Shown: piece by piece, positions 23,423-32,046 of the stretch
Numbering within the stretch: position 1 is the stretch's first letter
How the letters are laid out: each line of letters starts with the position of its first letter
NCBI GenBank assembly: GCA_024128875.1
Contig: JAMYFF010000007.1
Span: 201,162 to 265,161, forward strand
Origin: Salinilacustrithrix flava
Lineage (GTDB): Bacteria > Actinomycetota > Acidimicrobiia > Acidimicrobiales > Salinilacustritrichaceae
Length of the DNA: 64,000 bases
Reading direction: 5' to 3'
The notes under the pieces: generated by a model
What the model saw: the letters and a program-made list of their open reading frames with translations, nothing else
Databases searched by the model: none
Told to the model about the DNA's origin: nothing
Made by a program: the position numbers and the translations under genes

Positions 23423-24325
23423 GTGCACGACTTCGGGATCCGCCACATCGACCTCCACGGGCACCACGTGAGCTACCGGATGGCGGGCCAGGGACCTGCC
23501 GTCGTCCTCCTCCACGGCGTCACCGGCAGCTCCACGACCTGGCGGGAGGTGATGCCGGCGCTCGCCGAGCGGCACACCGTCCTTGCTCCCGATCTGCTCG
23601 GCCACGGCGAATCGGCCAAGCCGCGTGGCGACTACTCGCTCGGCGCGTTCGCCAGCGGCGTGCGCGACCTCATGGTCGCCCTCGGCATCGAGCGCGCGAC
23701 CGTCGTCGGCCACTCGCTCGGCGGCGGGATCGCCCTGCAGTTCGCCTACCAGTTCCCGCAGCGGTGCGAGCGCCTCGTGCTGGTGTCGAGCGGCGGTCTC
23801 GGCAAGGAGGTCTCGATCCTGCTGCGGGCCGTCAGCCTCCCCGGCGCCGAGCTGGTCATGCCGATCATCCTGCATCGCGCCATCCCCGACCTGCTCGAAG
23901 CGATCACCGCCAAGGTCGGTCGCGGCCGGTTGCGCATGGGTGTCCGGGGACGGGAGATCTGGCGGAGCTACCGGGGCCTCACCGAGGTCCGGGGCCGCAT
24001 GGCCTTCATCCACACGATCCGCTCGGTCGTCGACGTCAGCGGCCAGCGCGTGAGTGCCCGCGACCGCCTGTACCTCGCGAGCGGCGTACCCACGCTCATC
24101 ATCTGGGGCGACCAGGACCGGATCATCCCGGTCGAGCACGCCTACGCCGCGCACGAGCTCATGCCGGGAAGCGAGCTCGTCGTCGTCCCCGGCGCCGGAC
24201 ACTTCGTGCCCTTCGAGACCCCCGTGCCGTTCCTCGAGGCGCTCGAGGGCTTCCTCGACTCCTCCGAGCCGTCCCACACCTCCGAGGAGGGGTTCCGGGA
24301 CCTGCTGCTCGAACACGAGACCTGA
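23423..24325 (+). CDS. Alpha/beta hydrolase
   Basis: The 300-residue protein has the alpha/beta hydrolase fold. The oxyanion-hole region is VVLLHGVTGSSTTW, and the nucleophile elbow is VVGHSLGGGIALQF (Ser in GHSLG). The late Asp is in IIWGDQDRIIPVEHA and the catalytic His in VPGAGHFVPFETP. It resembles esterase/epoxide hydrolase/haloperoxidase-like family members; the substrate may be an ester or thioester. I choose the GTG at 23423 because AGGAG sits 6-7 nt upstream and the product begins at the first conserved strand. It is divergent from the TetR gene and 48 nt upstream of the acyl-reductase operon, so it probably belongs to the same regulon. Confidence 0.88.
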   Translation: MHDFGIRHIDLHGHHVSYRMAGQGPAVVLLHGVTGSSTTWREVMPALAERHTVLAPDLLGHGESAKPRGDYSLGAFASGVRDLMVALGIERATVVGHSLGGGIALQFAYQFPQRCERLVLVSSGGLGKEVSILLRAVSLPGAELVMPIILHRAIPDLLEAITAKVGRGRLRMGVRGREIWRSYRGLTEVRGRMAFIHTIRSVVDVSGQRVSARDRLYLASGVPTLIIWGDQDRIIPVEHAYAAHELMPGSELVVVPGAGHFVPFETPVPFLEALEGFLDSSEPSHTSEEGFRDLLLEHET

Positions 24326-24350
24326 CCTCGGCGAGTCGGGCGTCGCTCCC

Positions 24351-24363
24351 TACCAACTGGTAA
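24351..24363. promoter_or_regulatory. Second TACC-N4-GGTA operator before the acyl-reductase operon
   Basis: TACCAACTGGTAA repeats the half-sites of the TetR-gene operator with a different centre, as expected of a TetR dimer site. It ends 11 nt before the GTG at 24374 and overlaps a -10-like TAAACA (24361-24366). Confidence 0.55.
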
Positions 24364-24373
24364 ACACGTCGCC

Positions 24374-26830
24374 GTGCCGGACCTCTCCATCGCCGCCGCG
24401 CTCGACGGCCAGCGCATCGCCATCACGGGCGGCACCGGGTTCCTCGGCACCGCTCTGATCGAGCGCCTCCTGCGCCGGGCACCGGGCTGCGAGCTCGTCC
24501 TGCTCATCCGGCCGAGCCAGCGCCGCAGCGTCGGCCAGCGCGCCCGCCGCGAGATCTTCAAGAACGACGCGTTCGATCTGCTCCGCGAGCAGCTCGCCGG
24601 CTCTGCTGCGGACGGGGGCGAGACCTTCGACGACATGATCGAGCGCCGGGTCCGGGTCATCGGCGGCGACGTCTCCTCCGACGGCCTCGGCCTGGACGAG
24701 GCGGGCCGCGAGGTCCTGGCGACGTGCGACACCGTGATCCACTCCGCCGCCACGGTCAGCTTCGACTCCCCCCTCGACCTCGCCGTCGAGGTCAACCTGC
24801 TCGGCCCGTCCCGCATCGCGAGCACGCTCCACGACATCTGCGAACCGAGCCGGCTCCCCCACCTCGTCGCCGTGTCCACCTGCTACGTCGCCGGCAACCG
24901 CAAGGGCGCCGCACCCGAGGAGCCGGTCGACGAGAACGCCTTCTGGTTCGGGGTCGACTGGCGCAAGGAGGTCGCCGCCTCCCGGCGCTCGCGGGCCGAC
25001 TTCGAAGCCGAGTCCCGCAGACCCGACATGCTCGCCCGCTTCCGCAAGGAGGCCCGACGCGAGCTGGGCGCCGCCGGCGCGCCCCTCCTCGCCGCCAAGA
25101 CCGAGCAGCGCCGGTCCGCCTGGGTCAGCGACCAGCTGGTCGAGGCCGGCCGGACCCGGGCCGCCTCCCTCGGCTGGCCCGACGCCTACGCCTACACCAA
25201 GGCCCTCGGCGAGAAGGCGCTGTTCGAGCACGCCCGGTCACCGGTCACCGGGGGCAGCGACCTGCCGTTCTCCATCGTCCGGCCGGCCATCATCGAGTCC
25301 TCGCTCGCCGAGCCCAGCCCCGGATGGATCCGCGGGTTCCGCATGGCCGAGCCGGTGATCATCTCCTACGCCCGCGGCCTCCTCAAGGAGTTCCCCGGCG
25401 TGCCCGAGGGGATCATCGACGTCATCCCCGTCGACCTCGTGTGCGGCGCCATCTGCGCGGTCGCAGCCGACGGTCCGGCCCGCAACGACGACGGCACCCT
25501 GGCCCCGCCCCGCATCGTGCAGTCGGCATCGGGCTCGGCCAACCCGCTGCGCTACCGGCGCCTCGTCGACAACGTCCGGTCCTGGTTCACCGAGCACCCC
25601 GTCTACGACAGCGACGGCCAGCCCATCGTCGTGCCCGAGTGGAACTTCCCCGGGCGCGGGCGCGTGCAGGCCCAGCTCGAGCGGGCCAAGTCGGTCATCG
25701 AGAAGGCCGAGTCCACTCTCCAGGCCCTGCCCCTCCGTGGGCGCCAGGCCGAGTGGGCCTCGAACCTCGAGTCCAAGCGGGAGGACGTCGAGCGCGCCCT
25801 CACCTACGTCGAGCTCTACGGCGCCTACGCCGAGTGCGAGGCGGTCTACGGCGTCGAGAACCTGCTGGACCTCCACCAGCGGATGGACGAGGCCAGCCGC
25901 GAGGCGTTCGGCCTCGACCCCCGGGTCATCGACTGGGACCGCTACGTCAGCGAGATCCACCTCCCCTCCGTCGTCCAGCACGCCCGGGTGAAGACCACGC
26001 CGGGCAGCACCGACCGCGAGTCCCGCTCGAGCCGGCTGCGTCGCCAGGTGCTCTCCCCCGACCGCCACGTCGCCGCCTTCGACCTCGAGAACACGATCAT
26101 CGCGAGCAACGTGGTCGCCTCGTACTCCTGGCTCGCCACCCGGCGGCTGCCGCCCGAGGACCGGCTCCGGTTCGTGCTGCGCACGCTCGCCGAGGCCCCG
26201 TCGCTCCTGTCGGCCGACCGCAAGGACCGCAGCGACTTCCTGCGCCAGTTCTACCGGCGCTACGAGGGCGCGCCCGTCGACCAGCTCGACGCCGACACGG
26301 TCGACATGTTCAGCCACCTGCTGCTCACCAAGTCGTTCCCTGCCGCCATCCGCCGGGTGCGCGAGCACCGGGCCCTCGGGCACCGCACCCTGCTCATCAC
26401 CGGCGCCCTCGACGTGGCGATCAAGCCGATCATGCCCCTCTTCGATGACGTCATCTGCGCCGAGATGACCGTCGCCCCCGACGGCACCTACACCGGCGAG
26501 CTCACCGACGTGCCCCCGACCGGCGAGGCACGGGCCCAGGCGCTGTTCGACTACTGCGACCTCCACGGCCTCGACCCGGCCGAGTCCGTCGCCTACGCGG
26601 ATTCCACCTCCGACCTGCCCCTCCTGGAGGCGGCCGGGTTCCCGGTGGCGGTCAACCCCGAGGCCCGCCTCTCCGCGCTGGCTCGCAAGCGGGGCTGGCT
26701 CGTCGAGCACTTCGACAAGGCCAAGGGCGGTAGCCACCCGCTCCTCCCCATCGGACCGAGTTGGAACCAGACGACCGCCGTCGCCACTCGCACTGCCACC
26801 TCCGGTCGCACCACAGGAGGCGGGTCGTGA
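24374..26830 (+). CDS. Fatty acyl-CoA reductase-like SDR fused to a HAD-IB phosphatase domain
   Basis: This 818-residue fusion starts with an extended SDR/male-sterility (NAD_binding_4) domain. It has IAITGGTGFLGTALIERLL (dinucleotide loop, residues 16-34) and VIHSAATVSFDSPLD. The catalytic pair is Tyr272-x-x-x-Lys276 in DAYAYTKALGE, followed by PFSIVRPAIIESSL. Such domains reduce acyl-CoA or acyl-ACP to aldehyde or alcohol. The last ~250 residues are a HAD-IB hydrolase: HVAAFDLENT (Asp570; the second acid is Glu572, not Asp), a LLITGALD motif II, and ADSTSDLPLLEAAG as motif IV. It heads an operon overlapping the dehydrogenase gene by 4 nt (GTGA). The physiological substrate is unknown; fatty-alcohol production for lipids is a hypothesis. 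The GTG at 24374 probably starts a leaderless or near-leaderless message. Confidence 0.85.
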   Translation: MPDLSIAAALDGQRIAITGGTGFLGTALIERLLRRAPGCELVLLIRPSQRRSVGQRARREIFKNDAFDLLREQLAGSAADGGETFDDMIERRVRVIGGDVSSDGLGLDEAGREVLATCDTVIHSAATVSFDSPLDLAVEVNLLGPSRIASTLHDICEPSRLPHLVAVSTCYVAGNRKGAAPEEPVDENAFWFGVDWRKEVAASRRSRADFEAESRRPDMLARFRKEARRELGAAGAPLLAAKTEQRRSAWVSDQLVEAGRTRAASLGWPDAYAYTKALGEKALFEHARSPVTGGSDLPFSIVRPAIIESSLAEPSPGWIRGFRMAEPVIISYARGLLKEFPGVPEGIIDVIPVDLVCGAICAVAADGPARNDDGTLAPPRIVQSASGSANPLRYRRLVDNVRSWFTEHPVYDSDGQPIVVPEWNFPGRGRVQAQLERAKSVIEKAESTLQALPLRGRQAEWASNLESKREDVERALTYVELYGAYAECEAVYGVENLLDLHQRMDEASREAFGLDPRVIDWDRYVSEIHLPSVVQHARVKTTPGSTDRESRSSRLRRQVLSPDRHVAAFDLENTIIASNVVASYSWLATRRLPPEDRLRFVLRTLAEAPSLLSADRKDRSDFLRQFYRRYEGAPVDQLDADTVDMFSHLLLTKSFPAAIRRVREHRALGHRTLLITGALDVAIKPIMPLFDDVICAEMTVAPDGTYTGELTDVPPTGEARAQALFDYCDLHGLDPAESVAYADSTSDLPLLEAAGFPVAVNPEARLSALARKRGWLVEHFDKAKGGSHPLLPIGPSWNQTTAVATRTATSGRTTGGGS

Positions 26831-28035
26831 AGGCGCTCGAGTTCTCCCGCAAGCCGGCTCGCTACGCCGCCGCCATGATCGCCGGCGCACTGCGCCCCGG
26901 CGCCGGCGCCTCGGTCGGGCCGCTGCGCCTCCGCGACCTCGACGAGCCCGAGGCGCCCGCCGACGGCTGGGTCACGCTGCGGCCCCGGCTCGCCGGCATC
27001 TGCGGCTCGGACCTGTCCACCATCGACGGCCACTCGTCGCGCTACTTCGAGCCGATCGTCAGCTTCCCGTTCGTCCCCGGCCACGAGGTCGTCGGGGATC
27101 TGGACGACGGCACGCGGGCCGTGCTGGTCCCGGTCCTCCACTGCGAGGTCCGCGGCATCACACCCCCCTGCCCGGGCTGCGCGTCGGGCGACGTGAACCG
27201 GTGCGAGCGCATCGCGTTCGGCCACCTCGAGCCCGGGCTGCAGTCCGGCTTCTGCGAGAGCACCGGCGGCGGCTGGTCCGAGGTCATGGTCGCCCACCCC
27301 GCCCAGCTCGTGCCCGTGCCCGACGAGCTCAGCGACGAGGCCGCCGTCATGGTCGAGCCCACCGCCTGCGCGGTGCACGCGGCCGACGCAGCGGTCCGTG
27401 CCCTCGACGCCTTGCCTGACCGTGACGGACCCGTCGTCGTGATCGGCGCCGGCACCCTCGGCCTGCTGACCATCGCCGCCATCAGCGACGTCCTGCCCGA
27501 CGGCACGCCGATCATGACCGGCGGCAAGTACGCCCACCAGAAGCGCCTGGCCACCGAGCTCGGCGCGACGACGGTCGTGTCGCCCGACGAGCTCAACGGT
27601 GCGGTGCGCCTCGCCACCCGCTCCACGAAGCTCGCCAAGGACCACTCGGGTTCATCTCGGACGGGCGGCCAGCTGACCGGGGGCGCGCCGATCGTGGTCG
27701 ACTGCGTCGGCAGCGAGGCCTCCCTCGCCCAGGCCCTCGAGGTGGTCGCCCCCGGCGGCACCATCCTCGTCGTCGGCATGCCCGCCACCGTGTCCCTGGA
27801 CCTGACCGGCCTGTGGCATCGGGAGGTCGCGCTGCGCGGCGTCTACGCCTACCGCCGCGAGGACTTCCGTGCTGCCCTCCAGCTGGTCGCGAGCAAGGAC
27901 CTCGGTCGGCTGGTCAGCGCCACCTACCCCCTGTCCCGCTACGAGGACGCCATCGTCCACGCGGCCGACGCCGGCCGCCGCGGCGCCGTCAAGATCGCTT
28001 TTGACCTCCGCAAGACATCAGAACGGAAGCCCTAG
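26827..28035 (+). CDS. Zinc-dependent alcohol dehydrogenase (MDR family)
   Basis: The 402-residue protein is a medium-chain dehydrogenase. Catalytic zinc ligands lie in AGICGSDLSTIDG and FVPGHEVVGDL. A structural-zinc-like cysteine group lies in HCEVRGITPPCPGCASGDVNRCERI. The Rossmann loop is VVVIGAGTLGLLT. It should oxidise an alcohol or reduce an aldehyde with NAD(P). The region between about residues 240 and 285 (KYAHQKRLATELG...STKLAKDHSGSSRTGG) is longer than in typical members. The GTG start overlaps the previous stop and the next gene starts directly after its stop, so it is the second gene of the operon. It may act on the product of the acyl reductase. Confidence 0.9.
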   Translation: MKALEFSRKPARYAAAMIAGALRPGAGASVGPLRLRDLDEPEAPADGWVTLRPRLAGICGSDLSTIDGHSSRYFEPIVSFPFVPGHEVVGDLDDGTRAVLVPVLHCEVRGITPPCPGCASGDVNRCERIAFGHLEPGLQSGFCESTGGGWSEVMVAHPAQLVPVPDELSDEAAVMVEPTACAVHAADAAVRALDALPDRDGPVVVIGAGTLGLLTIAAISDVLPDGTPIMTGGKYAHQKRLATELGATTVVSPDELNGAVRLATRSTKLAKDHSGSSRTGGQLTGGAPIVVDCVGSEASLAQALEVVAPGGTILVVGMPATVSLDLTGLWHREVALRGVYAYRREDFRAALQLVASKDLGRLVSATYPLSRYEDAIVHAADAGRRGAVKIAFDLRKTSERKP

Positions 28036-29643
28036 ATGCCTCGCCCCGGACTCGTCCTCGACGTCGACTCGTCGACCCCACCGATCGTGTTCCACCACGG
28101 TGAGGACTTCGTGCTCGAGAAGCTGCCCGCCGGCCGGAGCCGGGTGATCTACCCGCCCGAGCCCCACGAGGGGCTCGAGGACACCGACGCCGCCATCCGG
28201 CATGCGCTGGAGCACCCGCTCGGCGACAGCCAGCCCCTGTCCACGCTGCTGTTCTCGGGCATGAAGCTGACGATCTGCTTCGACGACATCTCGCTGCCGC
28301 TGCCCCCGATGCGCAAGCCCGACGTGCGCCAGCGGATCATCGAGGCCGTCCTCGACACCGCCGCTGCAGCCGGCGTCGACGACGTCGAGATCATCGCCGC
28401 CCTCGCCCTGCACCGGCGGATGACCGAGGACGAGCTGCGCCACGCCGTCGGCGACCGGGTCTACGACGCGTTCGCGCCGTCGGGCCGGCTGTACAACCAC
28501 GACGCCGAGGATCCCGACGGGATGCTCGAGATCGGCACCACCGACAAGGGCGAGCTGGTCGAGATCAACAAGCGGGCCGCCACCTCGGACCTGATCGTCT
28601 ACGTGAACATCAACCTCGTGTCGATGGACGGCGGCTGGAAGTCCACCGCCACCGGCCTGTCGGGCTACCGATCGCTGCGCCACCACCACAACGTCCACAC
28701 CATGCAGCACTCGAAGAGCTTCATGGACCGCCACGCCTCCGAGCTGCACCACAGCAACTGGCGCATGGGCAAGGTGCTGCGAGACGGCGGCGTGAAGGTC
28801 TTCCAGGTCGAGACCACGCTCAACAACGACACGTTCGGCACGTCCGCCCTCGACACCGCCAGCCCCCTCTCCATGCTGCAGAAGCGGGAGTGGGAGTGGA
28901 CGGCCAAGGACCGGGCCACCTTCATGGCCGTGCAGGCGGGGCTCAAGCGCATGCCGGCCCGGGCCAAGCGGGCCGCGTTCCAGTCGTGGAAGGCGCCCTA
29001 CGCCGTCACCTCCGTGCAGGCCGGCGAGGTCGAGGCCGTGCACGAGCGCACCCTCGAGCAGAACTTCGCCCAGCACCTGGTGCCGGTCGAAGGCCAGACC
29101 GACGTGCTCACCATGGGCCTGCCCTACATCTGCCCCTACAACGTGAACTCGGTGATGAACCCGATCCTGGTCATGTGCCTGGGGCTCGGGTACTTCTTCA
29201 ACATGTACCGCGGCAAGCCCCCGGTGCGCGAGGGCGGCGTGCTGATCATGCGCCACCCCACGCCGTGGGAGTTCCACCCGGTGCACCACCCGAGCTACAT
29301 CGACTTCTTCGAACAGGTCCTGTCCCAGACCACCGACCCGGTCGAGGTCGAGAAGTACGAGCAGGCCTTCGCCGAGGACGAGTGGTACCGCCACCTGTAC
29401 CGGACGAGCTACGCCTACCACGGCGTCCACCCGTTCTACATGTGGTACTGGGGCAGCCACGCCCTCCAGCACCTCGGCAAGGTCGTCATCGTCGGCGGTG
29501 ACCCCAAGGCCGTGCGCCGCCTCGGCTTCGCACCCGCCTCGACCATGGCTGATGCGCTGGAGATCGCGTCCGACGTCGTCGGTCCCGCCCCCACCATCAC
29601 CCACGTGCACAACCCGCCGTTGCTCATGGCGGACGTCACGTGA
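28036..29643 (+). CDS. LarA-like DUF2088 protein (nickel-pincer-type racemase family)
   Basis: The 535-residue protein has an N-terminal DUF2088 (lactate racemase-type) domain and a long C-terminal domain. LarA carries a nickel pincer nucleotide bound through a Lys and a His. Here LALHRRMTEDEL (His126) matches the LarA HRPxT region, SMDGGWKSTATG (Lys202) the pincer-Lys region, and RHHHN (His216-218) the downstream His. The usual early DxTR is replaced by FDDISLP (Asp83/84), so the substrate should differ from lactate. It may epimerise or dehydrate a hydroxyacyl or polyol intermediate. No larB, larC or larE cofactor genes are in the window. It starts immediately after the dehydrogenase stop and overlaps plsC by 4 nt, so it is an integral operon member. 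Confidence 0.75.
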   Translation: MPRPGLVLDVDSSTPPIVFHHGEDFVLEKLPAGRSRVIYPPEPHEGLEDTDAAIRHALEHPLGDSQPLSTLLFSGMKLTICFDDISLPLPPMRKPDVRQRIIEAVLDTAAAAGVDDVEIIAALALHRRMTEDELRHAVGDRVYDAFAPSGRLYNHDAEDPDGMLEIGTTDKGELVEINKRAATSDLIVYVNINLVSMDGGWKSTATGLSGYRSLRHHHNVHTMQHSKSFMDRHASELHHSNWRMGKVLRDGGVKVFQVETTLNNDTFGTSALDTASPLSMLQKREWEWTAKDRATFMAVQAGLKRMPARAKRAAFQSWKAPYAVTSVQAGEVEAVHERTLEQNFAQHLVPVEGQTDVLTMGLPYICPYNVNSVMNPILVMCLGLGYFFNMYRGKPPVREGGVLIMRHPTPWEFHPVHHPSYIDFFEQVLSQTTDPVEVEKYEQAFAEDEWYRHLYRTSYAYHGVHPFYMWYWGSHALQHLGKVVIVGGDPKAVRRLGFAPASTMADALEIASDVVGPAPTITHVHNPPLLMADVT

Positions 29644-30566
29644 AGGTGGAGCTGCCGGACCCGCGGCGCAAGCTCCGCCAGCTGGCGTTCCCCCTCGTCG
29701 CGCCCACGACTCCCCTCGGCGTGGAGCCCCGCCCGAAGGAGCGCCGCACCGGCGCCGACTACGACACGGAGTGGGCCCGCAGCTTCCGGGCCCGGTGGAC
29801 GCGCACGGTGCTGCTCGAGTCCGTGCTGCGACCCACGGCCGCCGCCATCGCCCGGCCCCGACGCCGCGGCATCGACCGGTTGGCTGATCTCCAGGGCGCT
29901 GGCGAACCCGTCATCTTCTGCGCCAACCACCACAGCCACGTCGACACGCCGATCGTGCTCACGTCGCTGCCCGAGCCGTGGCGCTACCAGGTGTTCGTCG
30001 GTGCCGCAGCGGACTACTTCTTCCGCAACCGGGCCACCGGCGCGGCGGCCTCCCTGCTGCTCAACGCCATCCCGATCGAGCGCGCCACCGTCACCCGACG
30101 ATCCGCAGACCTGGCGGCGAACCTGATCGACGACGGCTGGTCGATGCTGATCTTCCCCGAGGGCGGACGGTCGCCCGACGGCTGGGGGCAGGACTTCCGC
30201 GGCGGTGCCGCCTACCTGGCCCGCCGCACAGGTGCGCCGGTGGTGCCGATCCACCTCAGCGGCACCGACCGGATCCTGCCCAAGGGCGCGAAGCGCCTCC
30301 GCCCCGGCCCGACAACGGTGACCTTCGGCGACCCGATCCGAGCCGAGGAGGGTGAAGACACCCGCCGCCTCGCCACCCGCATCGAGGCTGCCGTCGCCGC
30401 GCTCGCCGACGAGCACACCTCCGACTGGTACGCCGCCCGGGTCCGCGCCCACACCGGCGACACCCCCGGCCTCGGCGGACCGGACGGGCCGAGCTGGCGC
30501 CGGGCGTGGGCGCTCGGCGAGCGCTCGCCGAGCCGTCGCCGACGGGCGGCCTGGCCGCCACGCTGA
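29640..30566 (+). CDS. 1-acyl-sn-glycerol-3-phosphate acyltransferase family protein (PlsC-like)
   Basis: The 308-residue protein contains the acyltransferase box NHHSHVDTP (His97-x4-Asp102) and the substrate-binding FPEGGRSPDG (residues 172-181), followed by GAPVVPIHLSGTDRILPKG. The family transfers acyl groups to lysophosphatidate or related acceptors at the membrane. The N-terminal 85 residues are basic and without the usual membrane helix. The GTG at 29640 overlaps the stop of the DUF2088 gene (GTGA). With an upstream acyl reductase and a HAD phosphatase domain, it points to an atypical glycerolipid or wax pathway. For comparison, HAD-IB and PlsC domains occur fused in the mycobacterial protein annotated as plsC. 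Confidence 0.9.
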   Translation: MKVELPDPRRKLRQLAFPLVAPTTPLGVEPRPKERRTGADYDTEWARSFRARWTRTVLLESVLRPTAAAIARPRRRGIDRLADLQGAGEPVIFCANHHSHVDTPIVLTSLPEPWRYQVFVGAAADYFFRNRATGAAASLLLNAIPIERATVTRRSADLAANLIDDGWSMLIFPEGGRSPDGWGQDFRGGAAYLARRTGAPVVPIHLSGTDRILPKGAKRLRPGPTTVTFGDPIRAEEGEDTRRLATRIEAAVAALADEHTSDWYAARVRAHTGDTPGLGGPDGPSWRRAWALGERSPSRRRRAAWPPR

Positions 30567-31297
30567 TGCCGGCCGCGCCGGGCCCCTTCGACGGCCTGGA
30601 CGAGGTCTGGATCTGGCCCGTCCCCCACCCTGACGACCCCGAGCCCAAGGACGCCGAGCACCTCGTCACCCGGATCGGGGATCGGGTCGACGGTGCGCTC
30701 GTGGGGCGCGCCGAGGTGCGGACCACGCCGGGGCGGATCCTCGGCGGGCTGCGCCACCGGCTCGTCGGCCTCGGACCCTGGCGCGACGCCGACCTCGGCA
30801 GCCTCGACATCCCGACCAACGACAGGAAGCTCGCCCCGAGCCACGCCTGGCTCACCGTCGACGGGGTGCGGGGCCGGTGGACGGCCAGCGGCACGTTCCG
30901 CCTCGGTGACCACGACGAGGTGACCCGCCTCGCCAGCCGGGGCCGACCCACGACCGCGGCCCGGGACGTGCGGGCCGTCGGGGCCAACGCCGTGGACCTC
31001 GGACGTCGCTACCTGCGCTACCTGCGCGTCCTTGGCGGGCACCAGATCGAGCCGACCCCGGGCCTGCGGATCGGCGACCCGGTCGACGGCGAGCTCGTCG
31101 CCGGCGGCGGCTGGCTGGTCGCGACCCAGCATCGCTCCCCGATCGAAACCCCCACCGGCGGCGGAGACATCGAGACGTGGCAGGTGCGCATCGATCGCGA
31201 CCGGGCGGTGGGCCCCGTCGGGCTGGGCGTCGGCCTGGCTGCCCTCGCCCTCGTCCACCACCCCCTGCTCGCCCACCAGGGCGAGTGGATGGTCTAG
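30566..31297 (+). CDS. Unknown protein, last gene of the acyl-reductase operon
   Basis: I do not recognise this 243-residue protein. It has no signal peptide. The chain looks mostly beta/coil with charged strands (DEVWIWPVPHPDD, VDGALVGRAEVRTTPG, HAWLTVDGVRGRWTASGTFRLGD). It ends in a hydrophobic segment, GPVGLGVGLAALALVHHPLLA (residues 214-234), that could sit on a membrane. The ATG overlaps the stop of the acyltransferase gene (TGATG), so it is translationally coupled to it and very likely belongs to the pathway. Its 3' end overlaps the convergent SseB-like gene by 4 nt. Confidence 0.75.
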   Translation: MPAAPGPFDGLDEVWIWPVPHPDDPEPKDAEHLVTRIGDRVDGALVGRAEVRTTPGRILGGLRHRLVGLGPWRDADLGSLDIPTNDRKLAPSHAWLTVDGVRGRWTASGTFRLGDHDEVTRLASRGRPTTAARDVRAVGANAVDLGRRYLRYLRVLGGHQIEPTPGLRIGDPVDGELVAGGGWLVATQHRSPIETPTGGGDIETWQVRIDRDRAVGPVGLGVGLAALALVHHPLLAHQGEWMV

Positions 31298-32046
31298 GCC
31301 GTCGAGACCGAAGCCCGCGGGACCCGAGTCGCCAGAGTGCGCACCTCGCGCTCGGTGAGCACCGTGCCGAGCACCGAACCCGGGTTGAGCGACAGGGCGT
31401 GCCCCGGCGGCCAGACGTCGGCCAGCTCGGCACCGGCGAGCTCGAGCAGCGGCACCCCGGGCGCGGTGGAGCGGGACGGGCGGCTGAACGCGCACGCGGC
31501 CACGCCGTCGCGGAGCACGAGGGGCAGGAAGCGGAGCGACAGGTGGTGGTCGAGCACCTCGGCATGGAGCACGGGCACGTGCACCGAGCTGGCGCCGAGC
31601 ACTTCGAGCAGGTCTCCCCGAGGTGACCCCGAGATCGACCCGGCGAGCGCCACCTCGAGGGGCAGGTCGGGGTCGGGCGAGGGATCGAGGCCGGGCTGGC
31701 TGGGCTCGTCGGGGAGCTCGGCCAGTGCGGTGAGCAGGGTGAGCGCCGGCGCCACCGGCCCGGTCGTGCCGAGGCCACGGGCGACCCGCTCGAGCGCCAG
31801 CGGCGCCGCCACCCGGCAGGTGGTGCGGTCGAGGCGACCGTGTCGCAGGTCCAGCACCAGCTGGGTGACGAGCGACGCCAGCGCCTCGGCGAGCTCCCCC
31901 GCCTCCGGAGCTCCGACGGCCTGCTCCAGACCGGCGAGGGCGTCGGCCACGGCACGATCGACGCGCCCGATCCGGGCGGGGTCGACCGCGCCGCCGTTGC
32001 AGCCGTCGATGCAGACGAGGGCCAGGTCCTCGGCCAGCGTCGTCAT
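31294..32046 (-). CDS. SseB-like protein of the type VII-like locus
   Basis: The 250-residue protein has an N-terminal helical part and a C-terminal alpha/beta part. The segment VHVPVLHAEVLDHHLSLRFLPLVLRDGVAACAFSRPSR and GHALSLNPGSVLGTVLTEREVRTLA resembles SseB-type domains often found next to actinobacterial WXG100 systems. This assignment is tentative. I choose the ATG at 32046 because it overlaps the preceding stop (ATGA); an ATG at 32052 is also in frame. It is the last gene of the run starting with the EccC-type ATPase. Its product may be a chaperone or an accessory cytoplasmic factor for the secreted proteins. Confidence 0.6.
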   Translation of the reverse strand: MTTLAEDLALVCIDGCNGGAVDPARIGRVDRAVADALAGLEQAVGAPEAGELAEALASLVTQLVLDLRHGRLDRTTCRVAAPLALERVARGLGTTGPVAPALTLLTALAELPDEPSQPGLDPSPDPDLPLEVALAGSISGSPRGDLLEVLGASSVHVPVLHAEVLDHHLSLRFLPLVLRDGVAACAFSRPSRSTAPGVPLLELAGAELADVWPPGHALSLNPGSVLGTVLTEREVRTLATRVPRASVSTA

